Source: Rostratula benghalensis
Taxonomy: Eukaryota > Chordata > Aves > Charadriiformes > Rostratulidae
Length of the DNA: 64,000 bases
Assembly: GCA_013399305.1 (NCBI GenBank)
Contig: VXAI01000273.1
Location: 353,526 to 417,525 of the forward strand
Direction of reading: 5' to 3'
The notes beneath the pieces were generated by a model. It ran no database searches and had not been told where the DNA came from. It was given only the letters and a program-made list of their open reading frames with translations. A program made the translations under genes and the position numbers. Shown here in pieces: positions 1-11,600 of the stretch (position 1 is its first letter; the number at the start of each line of letters is the position of its first letter).

Positions 1-816
1 AGGGTTAGTTTGTTGGCAGTGTTCTTTTACCTCAGATCACATACGTTTTTCCTCAGAAAGGAAATTCTGAGGTAGAACACTGTTTTATCATTATCCATCA
101 TTTGATACTGTAGGTAAAATCGAAGTTCTCTGATTCCATGGGGAATAGATCTTTTTGGCCTGTGCACAAGTAGCAGCTTTGAAAAGAGACCAGTCCCCAG
201 GATTTAATGCCATCTGGCCCATAAGGTGGGGAAGGGAGGGGGTGTAAAGGTACCATGGGATCAGTGAATTTAGGCCTTGTAACCTGAGGAGATTGGGCTA
301 TGCAGGACAGGACAAGTTACTTTATCTACCAGTGAAAAAACAGAATTCAGATTATTCTTTGATGAGAGTAGGAAATGTTCAACTTTCACATGTGCTTTGT
401 AGGCTTCTTTGTGGCTAGGAAATCCCCTCTTATCGAAATGTGGGTCCATGAAAGTAATTGTGTCATGATCACCATTTTAATAAACCTGTATATCAGTACT
501 ATGCATTGAGTCCTCTAACATATCTAGGGATGTTTCCTTTCTCTGTGCTCCTAACTACTCTATAATTGCTATTATAAAATAGTTTTCCAGTACTTAAATT
601 GACCTTTCATAATAAGCATTGATCCTATAGTTAATGAAAGAAGTGCAGAATGCTTTAAAATTAATAAAAAATACAAAACTCTAACTTGGCACTACAGAGC
701 TAATTCTTCCTATGTGAAATGGGTATTTTGAGGTGATTGGTCTTGACAATCCTGAAGGTATGATGGGTATAGCAGCTACAGCCATCAAGAACAAGAGTAT
801 ACCAGCTGTCCAGGCA

Positions 817-847
817 TCTTTAAGATAACTACTGCTTATCTTAAAGA
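817..847. repeat. Perfect 12-bp inverted repeat, 7-nt loop
   Basis: The left arm TCTTTAAGATAA (817-828) is exactly complementary in reverse to the right arm TTATCTTAAAGA (836-847), with CTACTGC between. Each arm carries an AGATAA GATA-type word, so the element is a pair of opposed GATA-like sites as well as a possible hairpin. Arms are AT-rich, so RNA stability would be modest. Seen directly; any function is inference. Confidence 0.85.
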
Positions 848-1465
848 AATATTTTGCTTTTAAGCACAGATTTGTTTCCTTTTTTTTTTCTCATTAAATA
901 CTGACATAATGGGAGCATTTAAGAACATTTTATCCTGAGTTACCTCTGAAGATCTCTGTTATGACCTTTTGAATGTTGCTTTCTGCTGTGTAAAACCAAG
1001 TAAACTATGCAGAAAACAGTACATTGTTGAACAAGGCATAAGACATCACTTACAAGTCACAAATATATTGAAAAATGGTAATGCAATTTGAAGCTTTAGA
1101 TTCATATATTGTGTAAAGAGAAACTGTTAGAAAGAAAAATACTGGACAAAATGCTTTGGATTTCCATGTTGTTTGATGGATGAGCAAAATGAGTAATTGT
1201 ATAGATTGTGCTTGCTCAAAATATTAGAGGTGATGTGCCTAAGAATATTAAAAAAACCCAAGGTTTTCAGAACAGATAGCAAAGTTGGGCATCTGACCCA
1301 TAGTAGAAATCCATGAGAGGTGCTTAACTGCCACAGAGCTTGTAAATCTCTCTTGTGAGCAAATGCTTATGTTATGAAGATTTAGGAAAATATGAATTTA
1401 GTGCTGACTTAGCCCTTTTATGGTTTCTGCTTGTCAGATGTACGTTTTCTTTAGACAGAAATGTC

Positions 1466-1481
1466 TTTTTTTTTTTTTTTT
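1466..1481 (+). repeat. Poly-T run (16 T)
   Basis: Sixteen consecutive T about 150 bases upstream of the exon 8 acceptor. It is too far from the AG to be the polypyrimidine tract itself, so it is simply a homopolymer in intron 7. Confidence 0.9.
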
Positions 1482-1630
1482 AAAGAAAAAAGCCCTCTAA
1501 TGTAATTTCCAGGTATTGATGACCTATTTTTTCACCACAGTTTGTCATTGAGAAGACCAAGGCTTACGCTATGAACATTAATTACCTTTTTCATCACATA
1601 GGATGTGTATTTTGTTTCCATGTCTTACAG

Positions 1631-1739
1631 AATAAAGCAATTATGGAACGTGTAACAAACTTGTCAGATACGGTAGTTGGTCTTGAATCATTTATTGGCT
1701 CTGAGAGAGAAACCAATCCATTATACAAGGATTACCACG
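1631..1739 (+). CDS. ELP4: ELP4 coding exon (equivalent to human exon 8)
   Basis: This exon encodes part of Elongator subunit 4. ELP4 forms, with ELP5 and ELP6, a RecA-like ring that joins the ELP1-2-3 core and binds tRNA during wobble-uridine (U34) modification. The 109-bp exon starts in phase 0 with Asn-Lys-Ala-Ile-Met and ends after one base of a Gly codon. It includes the hallmark stretch [20 protein letters not shown], which is identical to the human residues I recall. It maps to about residues 310-346 of the ~424-residue human protein, in the C-terminal part of the RecA-like domain. The acceptor is TCTTACAG and the donor is ACG|GTAAGTT. A longer open frame runs upstream of the acceptor (from 1571) but has no ELP4 similarity and is intron. 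Identification is from remembered family sequence, with high certainty. Confidence 0.96.
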
Positions 1740-4442
1740 GTAAGTTCCATCTTTAGCAATGCAAAAAGTCTGCCCTGAGTGTTTCTAGGGCACTTAGCGG
1801 CTTACCCTCCAATTGGGTATCTGCTATAAAGTACCGTCTGGTTTCATTTTAGAATATACCTCTTAAATGTTTCTCCTTGCTAACCAGCCTTGAGTTAGGA
1901 GAATTTTCAGTAAAGTGCATTAAGGCTGCAAAGGAAACATGGCAACTCCTTGCATGTTGTCAAGCCGTATTACTGAGGCATGGCTCAATCAGATGTACAT
2001 CTCAACAGGCAGGCTTTGGGGAATTCACATGCAGAGGAGGCTTGGCAATCATCTGACCAGCGAGCTGAACTTGTCATGAAATCAATACTTTTGATCTGCC
2101 AAGTTTTAAATAGAGAACACAGAAAAACATATATTGTATTAAGGTGAATAAACCGCTAAATGATGTGCTATACAAACTTGATCTAAAAAATAATGTTTTA
2201 TTTTTCAGCTTTAAATTACAGCACTTATATTTCAAGAAATGAATGTGGATCTGTGTGGCATGTAAAATATGAAACTAATTGTGGTAAAAAGTCATTAAGC
2301 CTTTCAAGTGATTTATCTTCAAAATGTGTAATGGTGTTTAGTCTTATGTTTTGTTTCCCAAAGAGTTTGTGGGCTGTTGCAGCAAAGCTATTTACATTTT
2401 AAAATATTAGGTTAGAAGTTATGTATAGCCAAAGCAGTGAAGAACAAACAGTTTTAGCTAATCCAGAGTGATGCTCTGAGTATGCATAAATTAGAGCTAT
2501 TATTATTGTGATACTACTGTAGTTCCATGGAAACCTTTAGTTGAAAGTAAACTGCTTATCCAAAACCTGCTGTAAACATGAGAACATGGCAGTGTTTTCC
2601 ATAGCAAAAGCTACAGAAAAAGAAGAAAAGATGGTGTTGAGACACCACTGTGTGTATGCAGGCTGTAATTAATAAATCGGAGAAAGATCCTTTTGACTAT
2701 GAAAATAGTGCACATTTCGTTATCTGAAAAAAGGTGAATGAGAAAGAAACCATGAACAAAAGCTAGAATAATTTGCCTAATTATTTTTCCAACTGTATAA
2801 TTGTGATGTGGCATTTGTTTATGCTAACATAATTCTGTCAATTTGATACTCCTTTTCTCAGTAGAGAAGAGATCCTTTAAGACAATGTGTATTTTAGCAG
2901 TTACTTCCTGGCTTCCTGTAAAAATGTATGCTAAGTCATTTTTGGTACTAATTAATAAAATTGTATGCCAATATACATAGCTTTTGAGGTTTTAGGAAAC
3001 CTTGGTTTAACATTCCAAAAAGAGGTATTTTTAACAGATTTAACTGTGTGAGTTCTTTTTGCTTAAGAATATATTTTAAGATTATCTGTTTGCTCCAGAT
3101 GATGGAAGATTTTGACATTACTCAGGAGAAGTTTGATTAAATTATTGCAGTATTTAATGAATGCTGCGTTAATAATTTTAAGCTGCTTGCAAATTTAAAT
3201 GGTTGAAAAGTCAAGAAAATAATGAATTATATAAGTGACCCTTAAATAATTTTTTTAGAATACTGTATATAAGCAATCTTGTGTTACATCTGTTCTTCCT
3301 ATATACAATAATTATATTTTTAACTTGAAAGCCAAACAAATAATTCTTACATGTCACCAGGTTGGAGGCAGGGATAGAAGGTTTAAAAGTGTAGACATAT
3401 TTTTCTAATATTACTGATGAATTTTGTAATTAGTACCCATAAAAATCAAGCTTTTTAAATCATTTCAGTTTTAGGAAACTTTTTTCTCTTATTCTTCCTT
3501 TTGAAAAAATAAATAGAGCCCTGAAAAAAATATTTGCTTTATTTTGAATTAGGGTTTTAATGTTTGGGGGTTTCTCACAGCTGCCATTTACAAGATGCCT
3601 TTTCTAAATGTTCTGTATTTCTATTTAGAGGCTGGCTACATGAATAGCAAATATAGGGCAGTAATTGAGAAGCCCTGTAGAATTTTCCTGGTTTTCAGAT
3701 GTAGAAATCCACCTTAGGTTGTTCAGAGACTATATTAGGCTGCACAAAAACCATCCAGCGTCCTTGTCAGAAAAAATCAGCTTGAGTTGCAGCTGACAGA
3801 ATGCAGAGCTTGCAGTACACCTAGTACCGTTAAAAACATCTGAGCAGCTATAGAAGCCTCCTGTGTGAAGAAAATTTATTTCTCCTAGGATGGCAGGCGT
3901 AGGGGTTAAAATTTACTGAAAAGCGTGATCCAAATCAGTATTTTCCGGAAACTTTTTGGAAGTCATTTTCAGGGCACAAAGCAAAGCACTTCTCATTAGG
4001 GCTTCAGTGGTTATCAGTAACCCATAAGCCTTGTTTTGCTGGCTGCTTACTGGTGCATTTAATAAAATAAAGATCACTCAGTGGTGCCGTGGGCAGCATG
4101 CAAGGTGATAGCCATATTTGCTTACTGTAAATACAAGAGAAAATCACACACAAACCGGCTGTAGTTTTGACAAGTATTAAGATCCCTCTTTACATCTGTA
4201 CTTCTGTACCAAAGTGCAATTAGTTTTCCTCGCACAAGGATTTCTGTTTATCTTATTCTGCTTGATTACTTGAGTATAATCGCACCGTTTGCTTCATTGC
4301 TCCTGGTAGTAAGCTCCAGTTTAAAAAGGGGAGGATGAGTGTGTGTAAATATACAGAATTCTGCTGTAAGACTCTAATTTATGCATCTGGATGACAGCGT
4401 TTTCTTAATTTTTTTCCCTCCTTTACTCTTTCTTTCCACAAG
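1740..4442 (+). other. ELP4: ELP4 intron 8
   Basis: A 2,703-bp intron with a GTAAGT donor and a CCACAAG acceptor behind a long pyrimidine tract (4410-4438). It is mostly AT-rich with no transposon that I recognise. The stretch 3720-4320 has more even composition and fewer homopolymers than the rest and could be a conserved noncoding block, but no motif cluster there is convincing enough to list separately. Open frames at 2193-2402 (+) and 2611-2814 (-) look like chance. Confidence 0.9.
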
Positions 4443-4549
4443 GTTTGGTTCATGTACATCAGATTCCTCGGCTTAATAGCTTGATCTGTGATGTGTCAGA
4501 CACGAAGGACCTTGCTTTTAGATTAAAAAGGAAGCAGTTCACCATCGAG
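4443..4549 (+). CDS. ELP4: ELP4 coding exon (equivalent to human exon 9)
   Basis: This 107-bp exon completes the split Gly codon from the previous exon and continues in frame through [15 protein letters not shown] to a final FTIE. It ends on a codon boundary before the donor GAG|GTAAGA at 4550. It corresponds to about residues 346-381 of human ELP4, the last part of the folded domain. Only about 43 residues should remain, encoded by a final exon that I did not find here. The Arg/Lys-rich segment [10 protein letters not shown] is close to the human LAFKLKRKLF. The 2+105-bp phasing means skipping this exon would shift the frame into the last exon. Start and end follow from the splice sites; identification is from family knowledge. 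Confidence 0.96.
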
Positions 4550-5399
4550 GTAAGAGAAACGATTTTGTTTCGCTCTTTAGAACCCAAAAGGTGGAGCTCA
4601 TCCCACCTCTTATGTTTCGTTTTGTGAAATACATAAAATATGTGTTGGATGTTGTAAATTCATTTCATCCTGGTTTTGCTCTCCTGAACAGCTTTATAAA
4701 ATATTGTAATATGCCTTCTAATTAAAAATGTCTCGTTTGCTACACTAAATTGCTCTGTTATAAATAGTTTATTTTGGTTTAAAATGTACATAGAAAGTAG
4801 GCCACAACCTTCAATAACAAAGCGTGACATGTTTCTAAGGATGTCAGGAGCATATTTAATTAAATGTTAATGACTTGCTCTTACTTGTGTTAGTGGGTGG
4901 GAAAGTAGCTACATGTTATTACCCCAGTAGAAGGATTTTAATGTATAATGCCACCTAAAATTGTGTGTGGTATGAGGGATAAGTGTCCTTATCAGTATTC
5001 AAAAACCATTTTCTTTGCATTACTGAAATCACCTTTCGCTCTTTTATGTCATTTTAAACACAGTATCATTTACACTAATGTCCTTAAGTAAATTTCCTAC
5101 TAAATTTAAACTTTTTTCTGTGACCTTTATGCAGACAGTCCTGATAGAAGGCAGTAATACAAAAGATGTATTTCATTTTAATCTTGCTAAAGAGCAAATG
5201 AACATAGCACTATTAAGCAATTAGAGCTGATGTATTTATTAACCAAGTAATGCTTAGAGATGGAAGATGGCTTTTGGGGGGGATGTGGTAGTCATTGGTA
5301 CAGTCTGGGCAAATTTATTTTTTTTTAACAAAGACATAAAACAGCCAAGCATCCCTGACAAACCATTTTGTTTAATCTCCTTTCAAATGAAAAGCTCTT

Positions 5400-5830
5400 A
5401 AGCAGGCCACTTGTCTTAACTGCTTGAAACCATAAAAAGAGAGAATTGCCACCAATAAATTAGCATATTTTTTACTCCATCACCAAATGATGGTCAATGT
5501 GGCTTGGCACTGCTTTGGTGTTTGGGACTTCACCCTTAAGTGACCACTTTGGCCCTTATTTGACCCTCTGCCCTTTTTAGCTGGCCACTTGATAAGGTAA
5601 CTTAAGGGTTCCCTCTCTTCACTGCCCCCTCCCCTTCACAATTGCAAGTAGCCCTAACCTATAAATCATTGAAAGGGCCCTATCAAGTGACAAATTAAGG
5701 TGCCCTCCTCCTAATTAATGGTCATCAATGTCTTTAATTATCTAATCCTATTGAGAGTAGTTAATAGTTAATCAGGCAGCCAGTTCTTCACGCAGGTCAT
5801 CTCTGCATGACTGCTAGAAGTTTCTCAACT
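5400..5830. promoter_or_regulatory. Candidate conserved enhancer with NKX2 and homeodomain motifs
   Basis: This block starts 0.85 kb after ELP4 exon 9 and has non-repetitive texture and no homopolymers except a short T run. It holds four NKX2-type sites: CCACTTGT (5407), CTTAAGTGA (5535), CCACTTGA (5585) and TCAAGTGA (5683). It also has two TAATTA-containing sites (5711-5720 and 5731-5740), a bicoid-class TAATCC (5743-5748), and TTCACGC (5787-5793), the core of the PAX6 paired-domain consensus. Motifs are seen directly. Enhancer identity and a PAX6 target are inferred from location. It could instead act on ELP4 or be neutral. Confidence 0.45.
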
Positions 5831-6860
5831 AGAGGTATCCTCTTCAGAAGCCACTAAAAGGCAAGTACGTGAAGGAGAGCTTTTTTCCCAAAGACATTCC
5901 TTCATTAACATTTCTCACTTTGCAGAGCATGTGGGTAGTGAAATCAGGCATTGGGAAGTGTTGAACCATTTTAACAACTGCTTTTGAGCAGTACATGAGA
6001 AGCAAAAACCTTAATAGTGTGTGTTTGGTTTTAAAATACAGATGCTCTTTCTGTTTTCAGAAGTGCAGGGAAGCATGCATGCTCATTTCACAGCATAGTC
6101 AATTCTCATTTATTATAGCTGTGAAGTAGAACATTGGGGTTTGTTTTTTTTCCTCACTATGAATCCTGACTCGGGATATTTTTTTTTTTCTGTCAGATGT
6201 GTTTGGGATTTTAATTTGTAATGTAATTTGGAAGGGGAAAAAAGAAAACCTTGTCAGGAGACTCTAAAGAGAATTTAATTAGCCATGGGGTGAAAGTGTT
6301 GGGAACAGGAGTGTAGTGGAACTCTTGAAACAACCTGTTGCCCTAGACATCCATAGATCACCCACTTGTATAATTTCTGCTTTCATTGCTCAACTGCAGC
6401 CCCTTTTGAATAACTTCAGGTTTTGTTAGAGATATAGCTTCTGTAAGCTGAACTGGTACAAACTAGCCCTTTTTGAAAATGTTAGATCATTGTCCTACTG
6501 CAATCTTCCTGTACACACTTCACTAATCTATAATACATATGTTTTCCTTGCTCATACTATTAAGGGAAGCAGGCTACAGCCAGGCTGACTAGAGCAATGA
6601 AGTCAATAAGAAAAAGAGAGCAAGGGAAAATTGAATTGAGAAGGAATGTGAATACAGTCTTCTAAAATGGGTTTCTGCAGTGATGAGTCACCAGTAGGGT
6701 TTGGGTCTGGGGTAAAAACATAAAGCAGCACAACAGTGTGTGATACAAGCAACAGTTTCTTTATACAAAGTACAAGTAAGCTTATGGCTTCTTTATTATG
6801 TGGCTTAAATGTGATGAAAATATATTTTGAATATGATACATTTTTTTGGAAAGCTTCTGC

Positions 6861-6885
6861 TTACCCTACACACAATGTAGGGTAA
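6861..6885. repeat. Perfect 10-bp inverted repeat, 5-nt loop
   Basis: TTACCCTACA (6861-6870) and TGTAGGGTAA (6876-6885) are exact reverse complements separated by CACAA. The right arm is followed by AAAACAT, so GGGTAAAAACAT recurs here and about 170 bases upstream near 6710. Seen directly; function unknown. Confidence 0.85.
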
Positions 6886-7564
6886 AAACATTGAGCTCTA
6901 CTTGAAATGCCCCTTTAAAATCAAATTACATAAGAAAAGTTAGAAATGCACAACCTATGATTTAAGGCAAAATTTCTCCAGAAAAGGGGTATCATCACTA
7001 GGGTATTCTTTTTAAAATTCTTGTTTTAAGATGTGGATTTTCTCATCGCTGGATTTTTCACCAGTTAAACGATTCTTTATGGTTTGGCCTTCATCAGTTA
7101 AAAAAACCTTTAAATGTCAAATCCATTTTATTAGGTTGCAGTCTTGTGGGAGGGACTCGGCCTCTTTATAGTCTGCAGAATCATTTAACTGTTTCAGTAT
7201 TTCTTGTATCTTCTTCATCAAAATAGGCTTGGCTGAAATCTAAAGGGATTTTTTTTTTTTTTTAAATTCAGGATGAACATGATTTTTAATGTTTATTTGT
7301 AAGTGTTCATTTCCCATCTGTAAATGATGAGGTAGACCCTTTCCAGGAAAACTTACATGTCTATGGTAAAAGGTGCACTGTGCTTTCCCACATCTTCACA
7401 CATTAGTTACTAGCAATATATTATTATATGCAATATTATCAGAGATCTATCTTATGTGCATGCCACTTTAAAGGACACAATTTTGAAGTTAGCCTGTCTA
7501 ATCCTATTTCTTCCCACTTTGGAATCTTAATTAGAAGGAGATAAAAACCATCATTTGACTAAAT

Positions 7565-7920
7565 TATTGTCTTGAATCTGTAGCAAAAGGTATAATCCGC
7601 AATTGGGCCAATTAGTGTACCCCATAGTTAGCTATGCTGAGGCAGGAAACTTGATTAGATCTGACACCAGCCTAGTTCCCACTGTTGTTTTGCCAGGTAT
7701 GATGGTCAGACTTCAAAGGGCTTGAGGCATCAGCAGGGCAAGGTTTGGAGGCCAGCTTAGGTCCGGTCGTTAATCTCTCTGCTAAAACCACAGCAGCCCT
7801 CGCACAAAACAAGCTTACACGACACAATCATGCGGTATTAAAGTTTGGGTTGAGTCATGCCAATTTGCCTTTGATTTTCTGATGATTGACTAAAAGATGG
7901 CTACATGACTAGACACATAC
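7565..7920. promoter_or_regulatory. Candidate conserved enhancer with AP-1/MAF and PBX-MEIS motifs
   Basis: A 350-bp stretch with even base composition and no simple repeats in an otherwise AT-rich intron. It contains TTGATTAGAT (7651-7660), a perfect AP-1 core TGAGTCA followed by TGC that resembles a MAF element (7851-7857), and TGATTGAC (7883-7890), eight of ten bases of the PBX-MEIS/PREP composite site. MEIS and MAF factors are established regulators in lens and PAX6 control, which fits the locus. Conservation is not demonstrable from one sequence. Confidence 0.42.
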
Positions 7921-8232
7921 TGAAAGTTTACTGATTAGGTAAGTTCCCCAAATATTTGAAATATTTTTTGATTTCTCAGTTAAATGATATGACGGCTTGT
8001 TTATCTTGAAACTTTCCAGCAGAATTTGTTCTTGAAGTACTTTTTGTTTTGTTTGTAGCTCTGAATGTAACTTGTATCAACATTTGATACTTTATGTAGG
8101 AACATTACATTCATAGTTTTATTTGATAGAACTTTGTTGTTCTAAAGCCTCCTGTATCACAACTAAAGGAATCTGTGCCTAAATTTGTTTTTTTCACTCC
8201 TCGAAATTTTGAAAGAAACATTGTGTGTCTCT

Positions 8233-8267
8233 AGAAGTTCCTTTCAACTCTGAAAATTCTGTGATTT
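8233..8267 (+). repeat. Old CR1 LINE 3' tail remnant
   Basis: AGTTCCTTTCAACTC, then an ATTCTGTGATTT-like end, resembles the last ~35 bases of avian CR1 (TTCCAACTC followed by ATTCTATG octamers). The upstream sequence is too diverged to assign. It is a small decayed scrap in + orientation. Confidence 0.5.
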
Positions 8268-8499
8268 GTTATTTAGGTACATGTACAATTCATCGCAAAA
8301 AGGGGATTTCCTCTTAATTATTTTCCACCTCACCGTTGAGTAAAGTGCCGTTCCACAGCTGCGATTACATAAGTGTTCCTTTCTTTTGCAGTCTGATTTG
8401 TTGAAATATTGCAGTAACAGTGACATGTTTCCATTCTGAGAAAAGCCTAAGGCAGCTTTAGTATTATTCCAAATGATTGAAATTGCCATCTTGCTGACT

Positions 8500-8670
8500 T
8501 TCCCTTGGGCAGCTTAAGGCCTGTTTACTTTTGTATTTGTTTCACATGCTCCCTCTGAGTTTGGCTGGCAGGACATCATTACCTGGTTTGACAAGACAGT
8601 TGGAGAAGATTCATATTTGCTTAACTCCTTTTGTTACTGTCTGGTCAACATAAACCCTTGACATTATGTA
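8500..8670. promoter_or_regulatory. Weak candidate conserved noncoding block
   Basis: A short stretch of balanced composition containing a FOX-type TGTTTAC (8522-8528) and an NFI half-site-like TTGGCTGGCA (8561-8570). It lies 0.6 kb after the previous candidate and may be an extension of the same regulatory zone. Support is texture plus two common motifs only. Confidence 0.22.
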
Positions 8671-11600
8671 TTTAAAGTTAAAACTTATGAAAAATTCAGA
8701 TGTATGTTTGCAAATAGGAAAGTTTCTGAGTTGTTTTTCTAAATTCCCTAGTTTTTCTGTACTACTGATAATTTAAGTCTTCAGGTAACAGTCAATTGTT
8801 AAACAGTATAGAGAATAAGCTTTTTCATACATGTTGTATTGTATCATTTGTCTGACAAATAGTTGTTGTGATTGTTTTTTATTTTTATCAATACACAAGA
8901 GCCAGCTTGATATGATTTTCTTTTTAACAGCTCTATAACACCTATGCAAACCAGAATAAAAATCTTTAAAACACAGCTCAGTTTGAAGCCAAGTGTTAGA
9001 GAATTGCCACAGAGCAGAAATAAGTAAGTTTCCAGAGCCTGGTGTCTGAGTTCAGGTGATTCTTTTCTGAGAGGTGTTTCCTAACAGGAGGAGAAGAAAG
9101 TCAGACACAATATGGTACTATGGAACACTCTGCAGTGCATTTTTCCTAACAGTAATTGCCAGAGTAAAAGATTATGTCTTTAGAAGGAAACACAAAACCC
9201 AGCAATTGAGTCTATATAGAATTAAAAATAAATGTATGATTCCAGTGGCATCAAAATAATGTCCTTTCTTCATCTTTCAATAAGGGACTATAAGAAAAGT
9301 AACGATAGCCAAAATAAGCAAGATTTAATTGGAACTCCAGATACTCATGTGTATGTTACGTGTCCAGCATTGGTATTTGAAAGAAGACTTAAAACTTTTC
9401 TTTTAAGTTGGTGAATTTGGCAATTGAAAGGAAATACATCTTAGGTAGCTTCCATCTGAAATATCTGTATTTCTACTTTTTTTTTTTTCATTCTGTTCCT
9501 TTTCATTGCTTATTATATACCAACTATATATGTGGTAAACTTTTTATTTGCAAAGGAGAAGTGCAGTTCGCAACTGCTATAGATTATTTGCCAAAACAGG
9601 TGGGTAGGCCCAAGTCAGAACTGATGCCAGCAGTGCTTCAGTGTGGTATTAGCTTAACACAAGTTTGGTCCTAAGTGACTCAGGAGATGGTGATGTCACT
9701 GAGCACCAGAACTGTGCTCGCAGAAACATTTTGTAATTATTCATTCAAGATCAAGAGCAGGTAGGGACATAATGGTCCAGGATTATTCATGAGCTATTTC
9801 TTCCAGAGGAACAAATCAACCCTGTCACCGTTAGCTATGGCATCAGTATATATTTAAAACACACACGTGCCATACCAACTTCTGTATCAGTGAGAATTAG
9901 AAAGTTTCCCCTCTACCTCCAATAGCATCACTTCTTACAAGTTTCTTCCAAGAAAGTTTGAAGCAGCCTTCATTAATGACATTAATGTGAAGTTGAGTAA
10001 TTTTGTAAATAAACAAATGTATTTGAATTAATGAACTACTTTAGACAGTATTACAACAAAAATAATCTGTGAGTCTAAGAGCTGACAAAAGGCAAAACCC
10101 TGATTTACTAGACATTTCAGTAAGTTGATGTTTCTATAGCAATCAGTTGGTAAAACATGGAAATGAATTCTTGTTCACTGAGATAAAATTTGCTCAGTGT
10201 AACACCGAGGCTAACACGTGTTGTAACGCTGGGAGCTTAGTCAATATACTTTCATGTATAGATAATAGCAACATTGTATTTTAAGATCATGCACTGGTGA
10301 CATTACAAGACTTGACCCCTCGGGTAGGGCCTTTCAGCCTCAGAAGGATGACACAGTTGTGACTGCCTGGCTGCCCAGTGCCTGGAGCATACATGAAACT
10401 TTACAGGTATTCCTGGTTCAAAGGTGAGACACAGTTTCTTGGAAATGTTACAAAAAGTGTATTTCTTTTATTTCCTAATGTAATGGAATCTTTGAGGCCT
10501 CTTGTCCCCATGTGTTTGAAAACACAAGTACCTTTGGGGCTCACATGGAAAACTTCTCTTTCTCCTCAGCCTGCCTTGAGCAGATAGCATCTTACCTTGC
10601 AAACTCTAGTACTCAATGCCCCACTTCAGCTCAGGGACTCAAATAGAGAAACCTCTGTGTATAAAACTAAACTTCCTAACAGAGAGAGGCAAAACATAAA
10701 AAATTCAGCTGAAATTTATGCCACTCAGATTACTGTTGCATTGATTTTTCCTGTCCGTTTTCCCTATGGTATTAATAAAGACATTACCACTGGCTTATTT
10801 AAACACAGATCAAAAGATAGTGATCATAACACCATAATATTTTCTTAATTTAAAATTAATAATACTTTAAAAAGATTCTCCTGCAAAACTAACTCTGTCA
10901 TAATTCCAAGTTCCATTCTGCATTATTTCATCTGGTAGCCAGTTCAGGTTCTCTTTACCTGGTATGGTGTACTTCACTGAATTGTTTTGTCAGATGCTGT
11001 CAAGCCAACCTACCATTGTTAAAGAAAATCAAACTAAATCATTTTGGCATGAGCCTTCCAGGAATAAGGCACAGAATATGAAGGGTTTGATGAAATCAAG
11101 GATTTGATTTCAATATTGTAAAAGACTGCCTGTCAAAAATGCATTACATTCTTTCAAACAATTTTGAATAAATAAACGTGTTTAAAATTGTGACAGTACA
11201 ATTTAGATAAAGTTTTGGGAGATATTTTTAAATTATAATAACTTGAGGTAAAACAATACCTGGAGTGCTCCTACCTGAAAAGAAAAAAAAAAAAAAAAAA
11301 CCCAAAAAAACCCCACCCAGAATTCTAATCAAGTAATAAATTTTATGTGGCACATGAAATTTCGGAAGACTTGTATCTCGTGAACATGAGGAAAAATTTA
11401 ATCTGAAAATACCACCTTCTTATTGTGTAATGCTGAATAATGCAAATTTATCTATTTCAGTATTCTGAAGATGAGCACAGGATGGTACTGTTAACTTTTA
11501 GATTGCATGTGAACATTTGTAATATACTGAAATATATTTCATAATTATTTTTGGTTTATGGGTTGTTTGGCATTATACAAGTATAGCATGAGGGTTCCAT

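Larger units (their letters stand above)
1..1630 (+). other. ELP4: ELP4 intron 7, 3' part
   Basis: This is the intron upstream of the first recognisable ELP4 exon. It ends in a usable acceptor, a T-rich tract followed by TGTCTTACAG at 1621-1630. The stretch is AT-rich with no coding signal and no recognisable transposon. It contains a perfect 12-bp inverted repeat at 817-847 and a 16-base T run at 1466-1481. The intron number is by comparison with human ELP4. Confidence 0.8.

Noticed and set aside
1571..1630. Open frame extending upstream of the ELP4 exon, with an ATG at 1571
   Set aside because: The residues before 1631 have no ELP4 similarity and a strong acceptor (TCTTACAG) ends at 1630, so this is intron read-through.
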